A stretch of 64,000 nucleotides of DNA from an uncultured Clostridia bacterium (GCA_948678575.1 CAPPGO010000001.1:124001-188000); one strand, 5' to 3'; counted from the first letter of the stretch, positions 35,597 to 43,776 are shown. The notes: generated from the sequence alone by a model not told the origin. Program-made: numbers and translations.

Positions 35597-36790
35597 ATGG
35601 CTGGGAGTATAGAAAAAAGAGGAAAAAATAGTTACAGGCTAACAGTGTCTGAAGGATTCGACTTAAATGGAAATCCAATGATACACAGAAAAACAGTACA
35701 TGGAAGTAAAAAAGATGCAAAAGTTGAACTAGCGAAATTTGTTACTGAAGTACAAAATGGCTTAGTTGTTGATGGTAAATCTCTTAGATTTTCTGAATTT
35801 ACAGAAATATGGAAAAGAGATTATGGTTCAAAAGAACTTGCTCCTACTACATACAAGCGTTATTGTAGAATGTTAGAAACAAGACTTTTACCATACTTCG
35901 GACATTTTTACATAAATAAAATCAGACCAACTAACATTATGAAGTTTTATGACTTACTTGAAAAAGATACTCAGTTAGTTAGGAAAAAAGGTAACAATGG
36001 TTCAAAAACTAAAAAGCCCTTATCTGGCAAAACAATTTTAGAACATCACAGATTATTAAGAGCAATGCTTCATAAAGCAGTTTATTGGCAATTGATAGTA
36101 GCAAATCCTGCTGAACGTGTTCAAGCACCTAAAGCTAGAAAGCCTAAAAGAAGATCTTATGATGATGAGCAAACTAAAATACTTCTTGAAAATTTAGAAA
36201 AACTTTCTATAGAAGAAACTAAATATAAAGTTGCTATCATTCTTACTGTTTTTACTGGTGTTCGTTTAGGTGAATTAATGGGATTAGAATGGCAAGATAT
36301 TGATTTTAAAAATGGAATAATCAGTATTAATCGTTCTAGTCAGTATTTATCAGATATGGGAGTTTTTACAAAAACACCTAAAACAGAAAGTTCCATTAGA
36401 GAAATTGCAATACCCGAATTTATCATTTCTTTGCTTGAGGAATATAAATTATGGTATGAAGAACAAAAATCGATTTACGGCGAATTATGGACTAATTCTG
36501 ATAGGTTATTTGTACAAGCAGATGGCAAACCTATGCATCCTTCTTCCATTAGCAAATGGTTTGTTAAATATGTAAGCACGATTGGATTGCCTGTAATTAA
36601 TTTTCACGGATTAAGACATACAAATGCAAGTTTACTAGTAGCACAAAATGTTGATATAGCTGTTGTTTCTGCAAGACTTGGTCATGCACAAATAAGTACA
36701 ACATTAGATTTTTATGTACATCCACTACTTTCTCATAATAGAAAAGCTGGATATGCACTAGAAAACTTGTTATTACCAACAAGGTCTTAA
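35597..36790 (+). CDS. int: tyrosine integrase of the element
   Basis: A 397-residue site-specific recombinase. Residues 1-60 are an arm-binding domain (SIEKRGKNSYRLTVSEG), ~62-170 the SAM-like core-binding domain, and ~190-385 the catalytic domain. Catalytic residues are visible: R223 (FTGVRLGELMGLEW), H337-x2-R340 (FHGLRHTNASLL), H363 (ARLGHAQISTT) and nucleophile Y373 (LDFYVH). It follows AAAGGAGGTGAATTAAGTA. It lies about 320 bp from the right attachment core and reads towards it, the usual arrangement. It should cut within the 15-bp repeat for integration and, with an excisionase, for excision. Confidence 0.96.
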   Translation: MAGSIEKRGKNSYRLTVSEGFDLNGNPMIHRKTVHGSKKDAKVELAKFVTEVQNGLVVDGKSLRFSEFTEIWKRDYGSKELAPTTYKRYCRMLETRLLPYFGHFYINKIRPTNIMKFYDLLEKDTQLVRKKGNNGSKTKKPLSGKTILEHHRLLRAMLHKAVYWQLIVANPAERVQAPKARKPKRRSYDDEQTKILLENLEKLSIEETKYKVAIILTVFTGVRLGELMGLEWQDIDFKNGIISINRSSQYLSDMGVFTKTPKTESSIREIAIPEFIISLLEEYKLWYEEQKSIYGELWTNSDRLFVQADGKPMHPSSISKWFVKYVSTIGLPVINFHGLRHTNASLLVAQNVDIAVVSARLGHAQISTTLDFYVHPLLSHNRKAGYALENLLLPTRS

Positions 36791-36966
36791 TTTTAACTTT
36801 TTTCTAATTTTCACGAACGGAATATAAAAGCCGTTACAATTTTCACGATATAAAAATAGAAGGCAGCTAAATATGAAAATTTAGATTTCCCATTGCCTTT
36901 TGTTTTATAAAAAAGTATAAAATTTTAATGATTTTTTATTAGAATTTAAGTAGTTTGAGGTACTTA

Positions 36967-36987
36967 TTTTACCCAATTTTTACCCAA
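36967..36987. repeat. right integrase arm-type tandem repeat
   Basis: TTTTACCCAA then TTTTTACCCAA in tandem, nearly identical to and in the same orientation as 17555-17575. It lies about 125 bp inside the right core, as the left copy lies about 120 bp inside the left core. Confidence 0.55.
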
Positions 36988-37040
36988 TTCTACATAATGG
37001 TGCTCAAAAACAGCATTATTGTAAACTGTTTTAGAACAGC

Positions 37041-37075
37041 AAAAAATCACTAAAACCGTTATAGTTCTAGTGATT
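37041..37075 (-). terminator. terminator downstream of the tRNA fragment
   Basis: Arms AATCACTA (37045-37052) and TAGTGATT (37068-37075); on the minus strand followed by a T run. It lies 7 bp past the CCA end of the tRNA fragment. Confidence 0.75.
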
Positions 37076-37081
37076 GAAGTT

Positions 37082-37126
37082 TGGTTGCGGGGGTAAGACT
37101 CGAACTTACGACCTTCGGGTTATGAG
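37082..37126 (-). tRNA. partial tRNA-fMet, 3' part only (from the anticodon loop)
   Basis: On the minus strand, 45 bases match the 3' part of an initiator tRNA: anticodon loop CTCATAA with CAT, then the 3' strand CCCGAAGG, T arm GTAAG-TTCGAGT-CTTAC, and acceptor strand CCCCGCA-A-CCA. The CCC run after the loop is the initiator signature. Nothing before 37126 resembles the D arm or the 5' acceptor strand, so this is not a working tRNA. The element carries it to rebuild a tRNA gene on integration. Confidence 0.8.
37112..37126. repeat. right attachment site core
   Basis: CCTTCGGGTTATGAG, identical to 17421-17435, forming the inner end of the tRNA-fMet fragment. The flanking bases differ on both sides, so the identity is exactly 15 bp. 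Confidence 0.75.
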
Positions 37127-37143
37127 TTATAAACAATTATATT

Positions 37144-37512
37144 TCAATCATTTAATTTACTTTGGGTTAATGGTAAATTTTTAGTAATTACTATATCATT
37201 CCACTCATGCAATAACTTATCTCTATTATTTTTTACCCATTCTATTGCCTTCTTTTTCTTATTTGATGGCAAATTACCTTTATACTCTAATGTATTTATA
37301 TCAATAGATATTTTATATTCTGCAAAAGATGCATGTACATGTGGATTATAATGTTTTCCTTCATTAGGTCTTATTTCAAACCTCACTGCATTACTTTTTC
37401 CTACTAATGCTCTAATATCATAAATTTCAAATATATCATATATAAATTTTTCAATATCATCTGGAATCTCTATTCCATCTTCATTCATACAAAGAAATTT
37501 TAAGCATTTCAT
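37144..37512 (-). CDS. DUF4160-like protein
   Basis: A 122-residue protein. The centre carries VRFEIRPNEGKHYNPHVHASFAEYKISIDINTLEYKG, matching the DUF4160 core with its PHVH pair and following beta strand. Such proteins occur near toxin-antitoxin pairs and in operons of unknown purpose; no activity is known. Its stop codon lies 18 bp from the right boundary core, so the element inserted directly behind it. It is the last gene of a leftward run of five, 9 bp after the NUDIX gene. Confidence 0.75.
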   Translation of the reverse strand: MKCLKFLCMNEDGIEIPDDIEKFIYDIFEIYDIRALVGKSNAVRFEIRPNEGKHYNPHVHASFAEYKISIDINTLEYKGNLPSNKKKKAIEWVKNNRDKLLHEWNDIVITKNLPLTQSKLND

Positions 37513-37521
37513 ATATTTTTA

Positions 37522-37947
37522 TTAAATCCCCTTCTCCCCCAAATACTCCTCAATAAACTTCTTTGAAGGTGAGTAGATTTTTTCAGGTAAATTATCTAAA
37601 TCGAACCATTTCCATTCATCTTCTTTTGTGGGCTCCATTACTTTTAATTCTCCACTGTGTTTGTGAGCAATAACATGTATGGTTATGAAATGTCTGTCTG
37701 GTTGTATGTCATCAGCAATGCTAAACATTTCTAAATCGTCAACATCTAAATTAGTTTCTTCCTTTACTTCTCGTTTTGCACCTTGAAAAAATGTTTCGCC
37801 ATATTCTTGTTTTCCACCAGGCAAAGTCCAACAATCAACTTCATAAATTCCTCCTGTGTCTTTTTTACCTTTTACTCTGTGTCCTAATAACAATTTTTTG
37901 CCCTCAAAAATCATTATACCAATTCCAACTTTTATATTCCTTTCCAT
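37522..37947 (-). CDS. NUDIX hydrolase
   Basis: A 141-residue NUDIX enzyme. The signature is GGKQEYGETFFQGAKREVKEETN, with the G-x5-E-x7-REVxEE pattern and metal-binding glutamates intact. NUDIX proteins hydrolyse nucleoside diphosphates linked to another group; the short single-domain form suggests a MutT- or dCTP/8-oxo-dGTP-like house-cleaning role, but substrate cannot be set. It overlaps the end of the CYTH-like gene by one base. Confidence 0.9.
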   Translation of the reverse strand: MERNIKVGIGIMIFEGKKLLLGHRVKGKKDTGGIYEVDCWTLPGGKQEYGETFFQGAKREVKEETNLDVDDLEMFSIADDIQPDRHFITIHVIAHKHSGELKVMEPTKEDEWKWFDLDNLPEKIYSPSKKFIEEYLGEKGI

Positions 37948-38540
37948 TACTTTCTCCCTAAAACTTTTCTTAATTCTACCTCAGCTTTTTTTACAAAAAA
38001 ATCATCAGTAAATATTGGTATTTCCTCTTCTATCATTTTTCTCTTAAGCTCATTAATAGTAGAAATTCCAACATTTTCTCCAATTTCTGCTTCGATTAAT
38101 ATGTCTCCACCAGAAATATTTTTAACTGCCAATTGAAATCCATCTTTTCCGTAAACTGAATCCTCTTCTTTTATTCTCAGTATTTCCCTGTACCCAATGA
38201 CATTTAATAATTTCTTAGCATCTTCTATCTCCAAAACTTCACAATTTGTTGCTTCTTGAAATAGAATTTCGCCATTTTCATTAATTTCTTTTTTCTTAAA
38301 AGTAATTTTCTGTGTTACTTTTCCGGTATCATGTCTCACAATGTATCTTGTTAAAACCGCTTTTGAAATAATGTCTCTAATTTCCATGTCTTCAACATCT
38401 AATTTACTAGGCACAAAATAAGTATCATCGAGTGAAAAACTATATATTAAATGGAATCCCATTTCTTCTAGGAATCTATACAATTCTTCTGCGCTTACTT
38501 TTACTTTAACTGTTATTTCGTTATCTTCTTTTACAGCCAT
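37947..38540 (-). CDS. CYTH-domain-like protein
   Basis: A 197-residue protein that looks like a CYTH (triphosphate tunnel) member: an N-terminal NEITVKVKVSAEELYRFLEEMGF, a central GKVTQKITFKKKEIN strand pair, and EIGENVGISTINELKRKM near the end. The basic and acidic residues of the tunnel are partly visible, but the classic ExExK opening is altered to EITVKVK. CyaB-type adenylate cyclases or thiamine/inorganic triphosphatases are possible. Neighbouring HD and NUDIX genes also act on phosphorylated nucleotides. Confidence 0.65.
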   Translation of the reverse strand: MAVKEDNEITVKVKVSAEELYRFLEEMGFHLIYSFSLDDTYFVPSKLDVEDMEIRDIISKAVLTRYIVRHDTGKVTQKITFKKKEINENGEILFQEATNCEVLEIEDAKKLLNVIGYREILRIKEEDSVYGKDGFQLAVKNISGGDILIEAEIGENVGISTINELKRKMIEEEIPIFTDDFFVKKAEVELRKVLGRK

Positions 38541-38567
38541 TTTACTCTCCTTTAAAACAACTATTAT

Positions 38568-39197
38568 CTAAATCTCATAGTCCTTCAAAATCTCTATATA
38601 TTTTGAAATATTTGCATCATTAATATATTCTGGTTTTATAGAGCAATTAACCATTATTTGTTTTTCTATTCCTAATGCACAGTCAGTCAAATGTTTTGCT
38701 TTTTCTTCACTTGACCACGCAGATAATGGTTTGTTTTTGTATCTAACTTTCGCATCATCCAATCTCTCCTTTAAAGATACCACTCCGTCTGGTGCTACTC
38801 TTTGGTCACAATAAGCACAGATTTTTCTCTCATAAGAATCGCATTTTAAAGTTTCCTCATTTTTTCGTGACCTTTTACCGTCCAAAATTTCTATTTCCAA
38901 ATCTGTTAATCCTTCTATTCTTCCTATCTCTAAATTAATTTCATGGTCATTAGTTCCATACTTTTCAAAATATTTTTTTCTTGTTTGTTTAAAGCCTTCA
39001 TCTTTTGAAAAATTTTCTGGAATTTTTACTAAATTTCCCATATCATGCATTAAAGAAACTCTGATAATTGCTTTTCTATTTATTTCTGAGCCCGTCCAAT
39101 TATCCAAAATCAAATTAGCACATGAAGCAACTCTTAACATATGCATTTGCAAATTCTCTGGCAAATGGTATTTTTTATAAATATTAACAATATTCAT
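38568..39197 (-). CDS. HD-domain phosphohydrolase
   Basis: A 209-residue HD-family protein. Metal ligands appear as H19/H-R in NLQMHMLRVASC, HD in SLMHDMGNLV, and D in YCDQRVAPDG. The order H...HD...D is that of nucleotide phosphohydrolases. The C-terminal ~60 residues (KPLSAWSSEEKAKH) are an added helical part. It ends 27 bp before the CYTH-like gene and begins 1 bp after the ArsC-like gene. Its substrate is unknown. Confidence 0.85.
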   Translation of the reverse strand: MNIVNIYKKYHLPENLQMHMLRVASCANLILDNWTGSEINRKAIIRVSLMHDMGNLVKIPENFSKDEGFKQTRKKYFEKYGTNDHEINLEIGRIEGLTDLEIEILDGKRSRKNEETLKCDSYERKICAYCDQRVAPDGVVSLKERLDDAKVRYKNKPLSAWSSEEKAKHLTDCALGIEKQIMVNCSIKPEYINDANISKYIEILKDYEI

Positions 39198-39198
39198 T

Positions 39199-39552
39199 CT
39201 ATAAAATTTCCTTCCATTTATCTTCTTTAAATCCTATAAAAATACCCTTATCTGTTACTAATAATGGTCGTTTTACAAGCATACCATCACTCGCCAACAA
39301 TTCAATTTTTTCACTTTCATCCATGATTAAAAGTTTTTCTTTTAAGTTTAATTCTTTATATTTTAATCCACTTGTATTAAACCACCTTTTTATATCTTCA
39401 TTACTTTCCTTTATCCACTTTGTTAATTCTTGTGAATTTGGTCTTTCTTCCACAATATTTCTATCAACAAATTCAACATTATTATCTTCCAACCATTTTT
39501 TAGCCTTTTTACAAGTTGAACATTTTGGATATTCTATAAATATATTTTTCAT
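39199..39552 (-). CDS. ArsC/Spx-family thioredoxin-fold protein
   Basis: A 117-residue protein of the arsenate reductase/Spx family. Its opening FIEYPKCSTCKKAKKWLEDNNVEF has the CxxC redox pair, and WFNTSGLKYKELNLKEKL and VKRPLLVTDKGIFIGFKEDKW match the family's two other blocks (SxxxK, RPxxx). The YffB/Spx-like short form is as likely as a true arsenate reductase, since no ars genes lie nearby. First gene of the five-gene leftward operon. Confidence 0.88.
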   Translation of the reverse strand: MKNIFIEYPKCSTCKKAKKWLEDNNVEFVDRNIVEERPNSQELTKWIKESNEDIKRWFNTSGLKYKELNLKEKLLIMDESEKIELLASDGMLVKRPLLVTDKGIFIGFKEDKWKEIL

Positions 39553-39694
39553 AATTTTTCATTCCTTCCTTAGGTAGAAATCTAATTTACTTCTTGAATT
39601 TTATCACAAAAATGTGATTCTTTCAATAAATTACCCACTCTAAAATTTAGGTCATAAATTTTCCCAAAAAACATACATTATATAAGGTGATATT

Positions 39695-40390
39695 ATGTAT
39701 GTTTTAAGAAAAAACCAAATTGTATTTATGTGTTTAGCAATATTATTTAGTATTTCATATTTTTCTTTTAAAGATCCGTCTGCACTACCTACTTCATCTA
39801 TTCCAGTAGCAAATCATACTGTTGTATTAGATGCTGGGCACGGTTTTCCAGATGGTGGTGCTGAAAGTCCAAATGGTATCTCAGAAGCAGATATAAATTT
39901 AAGTATAATATTAAAACTTCAAGAACTTTTAGAAGCTTCTAATTGTAATGTAATTCTAACTCGTTCTGATGAAAATGGTATCTATGATGCTAACGCAAAA
40001 AACAAAAAAGCTTCCGACCTAAAAAATCGTGTAGAACTCTCAAATGATCCTACTTCCGAAATTTTAGTTTCTGTACACTTAAATAAAATTTCGGGTGAAC
40101 AATACTATGGTTGGCAAACTTTTTATCAAAAAAATAGTGAGAATAGTAAAACACTTGCTAATAATATTCAAAACAATTTGAATTATTCAATAGCACGAGA
40201 AAACAAACGAACAATTTTACCATTAACCAATATATACTTAATGGATAACAGCAAAATTCCGACAGTAACAGTAGAATGTGGATTTTTGTCTAATGCCGAA
40301 GAAACTAAACTGCTTCAAACAGATGAATATCAAAGTAACATAGCATGGGGAATTTATGGTGGGATAATGGACTATTTTAAAAATTTATGA
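39695..40390 (+). CDS. cwlD: N-acetylmuramoyl-L-alanine amidase, CwlD-like
   Basis: A 231-residue secreted or membrane-anchored amidase_3 enzyme. A hydrophobic segment (residues ~10-27) is the signal or anchor. Zinc ligands are H and E in VVLDAGHGFPDGGAES and ISEADINLS, H in ILVSVHLNKI, and the catalytic E in VTVECGFLSNAEE. It cleaves the amide bond between muramic acid and the stem peptide. Length and layout are close to CwlD, the spore-cortex amidase that makes muramic delta-lactam. The GGTGAT ribosome site is clear. Confidence 0.85.
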   Translation: MYVLRKNQIVFMCLAILFSISYFSFKDPSALPTSSIPVANHTVVLDAGHGFPDGGAESPNGISEADINLSIILKLQELLEASNCNVILTRSDENGIYDANAKNKKASDLKNRVELSNDPTSEILVSVHLNKISGEQYYGWQTFYQKNSENSKTLANNIQNNLNYSIARENKRTILPLTNIYLMDNSKIPTVTVECGFLSNAEETKLLQTDEYQSNIAWGIYGGIMDYFKNL

Positions 40391-40453
40391 TATAATTTTT
40401 ATTAGTTTATAGGTACAACTTTAAAACCTAAATTATTTAAAGGATTTTATTTT

Positions 40454-40675
40454 ATGAACGAAAATTCAAAATACTTAGATTTAGTTACACTTAAAATTGA
40501 ATATGATACAATTCTTTCAAAAGTATCTGCTGAAAATGTTCAAGAAGTAAAAGCACTGCTTGATAAAAAGCATGAAATTATGAAAGAAAATGGAGTATTT
40601 GCTGGAATAAAAATAAATTCCATTAACAAAAAAATAGATAAATTTATAAAAGAAAATAATAGTAAAAAGGAATGA
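40454..40675 (+). CDS. small coiled-coil hypothetical protein
   Basis: A 73-residue, lysine-rich helical protein (YLDLVTLKIEYDTILSKVSAENVQEVKALLDKKHEIMKENG). It has no membrane helix or recognised domain. The start has AAAGGATTT upstream, and it lies 63 bp after the amidase gene on the same strand, with a strong terminator behind it, so it may be read on the amidase transcript. I do not recognise its family. Confidence 0.55.
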   Translation: MNENSKYLDLVTLKIEYDTILSKVSAENVQEVKALLDKKHEIMKENGVFAGIKINSINKKIDKFIKENNSKKE

Positions 40676-40697
40676 AAAACAAATTTCATTCCTTTTT
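40664..40697. terminator. bidirectional terminator
   Basis: A 14-bp stem (AAAAAGGAATGAAA with its complement) around ~6 bases, between the small gene and pyrB. Confidence 0.85.
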
Positions 40698-40710
40698 GTT
40701 ATCTAATATT

Positions 40711-41613
40711 CTATTTACCAGCTAAAATGTCTTTTAAAAGTGCCATTCTTACATACATACCATTTTCAGCTTGTTCAAAATACATTGCTCTTGGGTCATC
40801 ATCAATATCTGTTGAAATTTCTTCATTTCTTGGTAATGGGTGAAGTACCATTGCCTTATCTGTAAATGTATCTAAAACAGCTTTATTTATTATAAATTCT
40901 TCTTTTCCAAAATCTCCTTCAAATCTCTCTGATTGAATACGAGTATGGTATAAAACATCTATATCTCTTGGTAAATCATCAAAACTTTCACATACTGTGT
41001 ATTTTATTCCTTTTGAACTTAAATAATCAATATATTCTTGTGGTAACATGAATTCTTTTTTACTTAATCCAAAAACTTCTATATTGTCAAATAACGAAAT
41101 TAATTGAAGTAATGAATGAGTTGTTCTTCCGTATTTTAAATCACCTAAAATGGCCAATTTTGTTCCATCTAGACTGCCTCTTTTGTTCATTATTGTAAAT
41201 ACATCCAAAAGTGCTTGTGTTGGATGTTCTGCTTTACCACTACCTGCATTTATAATTGGTACTCTTGAAACTTTATCTGCTGCAATTGCTGCATCATCTC
41301 TTGAATGTCTCATAACAATAGCATCAGCATACTTGTCCAATACTCTTATAGTATCTTCTAACGTTTCACCTTTTCTTGCAGAAGAATTTTCTTTTCCATT
41401 TTCTGTTACTATCATTTTTCCGCCAAGTCTTTGTATTGCTGCTTCAAATGACATTCTTGTTCTTGTACTTGGTTCAAAAAACATTACAGCTATTACTTTG
41501 TTTTTTAATTCTTCTGTATAATTTTCTGGATGTGCTTTAATTTTTGAAGCAAGCTCTAATAACTCCATTAAACTTTCTTTTGTGAATTTTTTGCAATCTA
41601 ATAATTTGTCCAT
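40711..41613 (-). CDS. pyrB: aspartate carbamoyltransferase catalytic subunit
   Basis: A 300-residue enzyme of standard length. Carbamoyl-phosphate binding is by FFEPSTRTRMSFEAA (S-T-R-T-R, ~50-62) and HPTQALLD (~130); the aspartate site is the loop MVLHPLPRNEEISTDID. It condenses carbamoyl phosphate with L-aspartate in the first committed step of pyrimidine synthesis. No regulatory subunit (pyrI) or other pyr gene is next to it. Its start has AGGAGG, and a terminator of the preceding gene lies upstream. Confidence 0.95.
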   Translation of the reverse strand: MDKLLDCKKFTKESLMELLELASKIKAHPENYTEELKNKVIAVMFFEPSTRTRMSFEAAIQRLGGKMIVTENGKENSSARKGETLEDTIRVLDKYADAIVMRHSRDDAAIAADKVSRVPIINAGSGKAEHPTQALLDVFTIMNKRGSLDGTKLAILGDLKYGRTTHSLLQLISLFDNIEVFGLSKKEFMLPQEYIDYLSSKGIKYTVCESFDDLPRDIDVLYHTRIQSERFEGDFGKEEFIINKAVLDTFTDKAMVLHPLPRNEEISTDIDDDPRAMYFEQAENGMYVRMALLKDILAGK

Positions 41614-41645
41614 TTCTTTCCTCCTTAAATTTATTAATGTTCAAA

Positions 41646-41678
41646 AAAAATTTTAGAACACCTAAGTCCTAAAATTTT
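41646..41678 (-). terminator. terminator overlapping the GGDEF gene's stop codon
   Basis: Arms AAAATTTTAG (41647-41656) and CTAAAATTTT (41669-41678); the minus strand ends in eight T. The 5' arm includes the TAG stop codon of the GGDEF gene. Confidence 0.8.
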
Positions 41679-42601
41679 CTTCTATTTATAACATAAGTAC
41701 TACCTAAAATAGTTTTAGCTTTGTGTTTTACTTGAGCACCAACTTCTCCTATTTCAAGTGTTGTTTTAAATCTATTTCTATCAACTTCAACAACAGCAAT
41801 AGAAATAGAAACCAAAGGGAATTGTTCAATTATTCCCTTTCTATTAGCAACTTCAACATAACCTCTTTCTACATCATCTTCAATATAAAAAGAAAGTACT
41901 TCACTATCAAATTGTGCTATCATATTCTTGCAAAATATATCATAATTAGTTCTACTAACAATAGCAATAAAATCATCTCCACCAATATGCCCAACAAAAT
42001 TATCACTATTTTCAATATTATGTATATTTTCTAATAACACTTTTGAAGTAAATTTTATAATTTCATCACCAGCAGCAAATCCATAAACATCATTATATGC
42101 TTTAAAATTGTCTAAATCTACATAAACTATTGCAAAATCTTCTTTATTCATTAAACGTTTTTTCATTTCAGCTTGAATTTGAACATTGCCAGGAAGTCCT
42201 GTAAGCGGACTAACTCTTCTGTTTATATACATTAAAGATGTAATATTTTTTATAGTATAATAAATATATTCATCATTAATTGGTTTTTTTATAAAATATT
42301 CAATAGAAGCTTTTAATATTTCTATTCTATGCTCTCTATCCATATTTGAAGATACTACTGCAATAGGAGTAATACTGTTATTTTCATCTTTTCTAATTGT
42401 TTTACAAAGTTCTACAACATCTATATCAATATCATCTTCATCAATAATAATCATAGCAGGAATATTTCTAAGAGCTATGCCTAAATCTGCCGTTTTAACA
42501 GATTTAAATGTGTAGTCTTTGTCATTTTTGTTATTAAATATATTAATTAAATTACCGATTAATTCATCTTTATTATCAATAATATATATTTCTTGTACCA
42601 T
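41669..42601 (-). CDS. GGDEF-domain protein with an N-terminal receiver-like domain
   Basis: A 310-residue signalling protein. The first ~125 residues resemble a response-regulator receiver (IYIIDNKDELIGNL, MIIIDEDDIDID, KKPINDE at the lysine position). A GGDEF domain follows: LTGLPGNVQIQAEMKKRL, VYVDLDNFKAYNDVYG, and the active-site loop HIGGDDFIAIV, a GGDDF variant. That variant retains the metal-binding acid and may be active as a diguanylate cyclase making cyclic di-GMP. It starts 14 bp after the Ig-like membrane protein gene, so both are probably co-transcribed. Confidence 0.88.
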   Translation of the reverse strand: MVQEIYIIDNKDELIGNLINIFNNKNDKDYTFKSVKTADLGIALRNIPAMIIIDEDDIDIDVVELCKTIRKDENNSITPIAVVSSNMDREHRIEILKASIEYFIKKPINDEYIYYTIKNITSLMYINRRVSPLTGLPGNVQIQAEMKKRLMNKEDFAIVYVDLDNFKAYNDVYGFAAGDEIIKFTSKVLLENIHNIENSDNFVGHIGGDDFIAIVSRTNYDIFCKNMIAQFDSEVLSFYIEDDVERGYVEVANRKGIIEQFPLVSISIAVVEVDRNRFKTTLEIGEVGAQVKHKAKTILGSTYVINRRKF

Positions 42602-42615
42602 ATTACTCCCTCATA

Positions 42616-43659
42616 TTATTCCTCAGTTTCTTCACTAGATGTTTCTTCTTCTGGTTGTTGTTCTTGTTCATCAGGTTGTTGCTCTTCCTCTTCTGGTGCT
42701 GATGGTGCATATTCACATTCACCATCAAATACTGTTTCTGTATCATCAACACTTGTTACTGTTAATACAAGTCTATTATATCCTTCATCTAATCCTTGTG
42801 TAAATTCAACTTCTTTTTGGATTTGTTCTCCTTCGAATTCTGCCTCATAAGGTTTATCATTTAATTTATAACTAATTTTCTTAACTCCATTTTCATGTGT
42901 TGTTTTAATTATAAGTGTACTTCCATCTTCTGATAATGTAACTACAATCTCTGGTTGTGTAAGTCCTGTATAACTCTTTGTTTCTGTTGTAGTATTGTTT
43001 TCACTATCAACAGCTACTATTGTAATATCATTTGTTCCTCTCATAATTGGTATCTCTGTAACTATTTCTTTGCTATTATCTTCTGATGCTTCTACTTTAA
43101 CTTCTTCTTCATCATTCCATCTATATGTTAAGAAATCTATCTTTGTTTCATCTGTTGCTGTAATTTTTAACATTTTTTCTTCTTCACCATTTACTATATT
43201 TAGTGAAATTACTGGATTCATTATATCTAAACCGCTTTCAGCTGTAAATTTCTCTTCTGAAGATGTTTCTACACCATTTACATCTATTACTTTAATATAT
43301 AGAGTATTTTCACCTGCTGGTAAATCCAATTCTTTTTCTATTGTTTTCTTACCATCACCTTTAATTGAACGTTCTGCATCTGAATTCCATCTATATACCA
43401 TTGATTCAATTACTTTGTCATGTGTAACTGAAATGATTGCTTTATCTCCTTCTTGAACCGCATTTATAGTTGCATAAGTTGGTTTTACATTTGTATTTTT
43501 TTCTGATTCTTTGTTTTTAAATATGCTATATAAACCACTTCCTAATAAACATAATGAAAAAATCACTAGTAATACAGCAAAAACTCTTACTACTGTATCT
43601 GATGAACTAGAAGATTTTTTTGAATTTTTATTTGGTGTATAGTCTAAAATTTGGTTCAT
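42616..43659 (-). CDS. single-pass membrane protein with Ig-like repeats and an acidic tail
   Basis: A 347-residue protein. A short cytoplasmic N-terminus (with serine run KKSSSSSD) precedes a membrane helix at ~28-46 (VFAVLLVIFSLCLLGSGLY). The outer part has three repeats of ~80 residues, each holding the pattern I-T/D...F-Y-R-W-D/N (MVYRWNSDAER near 87, FLTYRWNDEEE near 175, KISYKLNDKPY near 257), as in tandem beta-sandwich units. It ends with a Glu/Gln-rich tail (EEEEQQPDEQEQQ). Probably an extracellular protein of the envelope with a role I cannot name. Precedes the GGDEF gene on the same transcript. Confidence 0.7.
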   Translation of the reverse strand: MNQILDYTPNKNSKKSSSSSDTVVRVFAVLLVIFSLCLLGSGLYSIFKNKESEKNTNVKPTYATINAVQEGDKAIISVTHDKVIESMVYRWNSDAERSIKGDGKKTIEKELDLPAGENTLYIKVIDVNGVETSSEEKFTAESGLDIMNPVISLNIVNGEEEKMLKITATDETKIDFLTYRWNDEEEVKVEASEDNSKEIVTEIPIMRGTNDITIVAVDSENNTTTETKSYTGLTQPEIVVTLSEDGSTLIIKTTHENGVKKISYKLNDKPYEAEFEGEQIQKEVEFTQGLDEGYNRLVLTVTSVDDTETVFDGECEYAPSAPEEEEQQPDEQEQQPEEETSSEETEE

Positions 43660-43748
43660 TTAATCACCTCTATATTTTACTTCACGAATAATTATAACAT
43701 ATAGAAAATTTGTTGTAAACACAAAATGTTGGTAATTTTGTAAAAATT

Positions 43749-43772
43749 AAGGAGGCATTTTTGCCTCCTTTT
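43749..43772 (-). terminator. terminator after the surface protein gene
   Basis: A 9-bp perfect stem (AAGGAGGCA with its complement) around TTTT, 5-28 bp after the stop. T runs are present on both strands but short. Confidence 0.65.
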
Positions 43773-43776
43773 TATG

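Larger units (their letters stand above)
17421..37126. mobile_element. integrated mobile element, about 19.7 kb, tyrosine integrase
   Basis: Bounded by the 15-bp direct repeat CCTTCGGGTTATGAG at 17421-17435 and 37112-37126. Near the right end lie a tyrosine integrase gene, 30 further bases of initiator tRNA 3' half and its terminator. Arm-like tandem repeats (TTTTACCCAA type) occur inside both ends, at 17555-17575 and 36967-36987. The interior carries an excisionase-like gene, a replisome organiser and a DnaC-like loader, then several defence modules. I see no relaxase, conjugation or capsid gene, so it is a cryptic element, probably mobilised or induced by a helper. Confidence 0.8.
36791..37143. 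other. 353-bp region with the right element boundary
   Basis: Holds a terminator after the integrase (AAGGCA/TGCCTT, 36860-36899), two 11-bp direct repeats AATTTTCACGA (36806-36816 and 36838-36848), an arm-type repeat, the tRNA fragment with its terminator and the right boundary core. No open frame. Confidence 0.6.

Noticed and set aside
37082..37126. Complete tRNA gene
   Set aside because: Only the 3' part from the anticodon loop on is present; D arm and 5' acceptor strand are absent.
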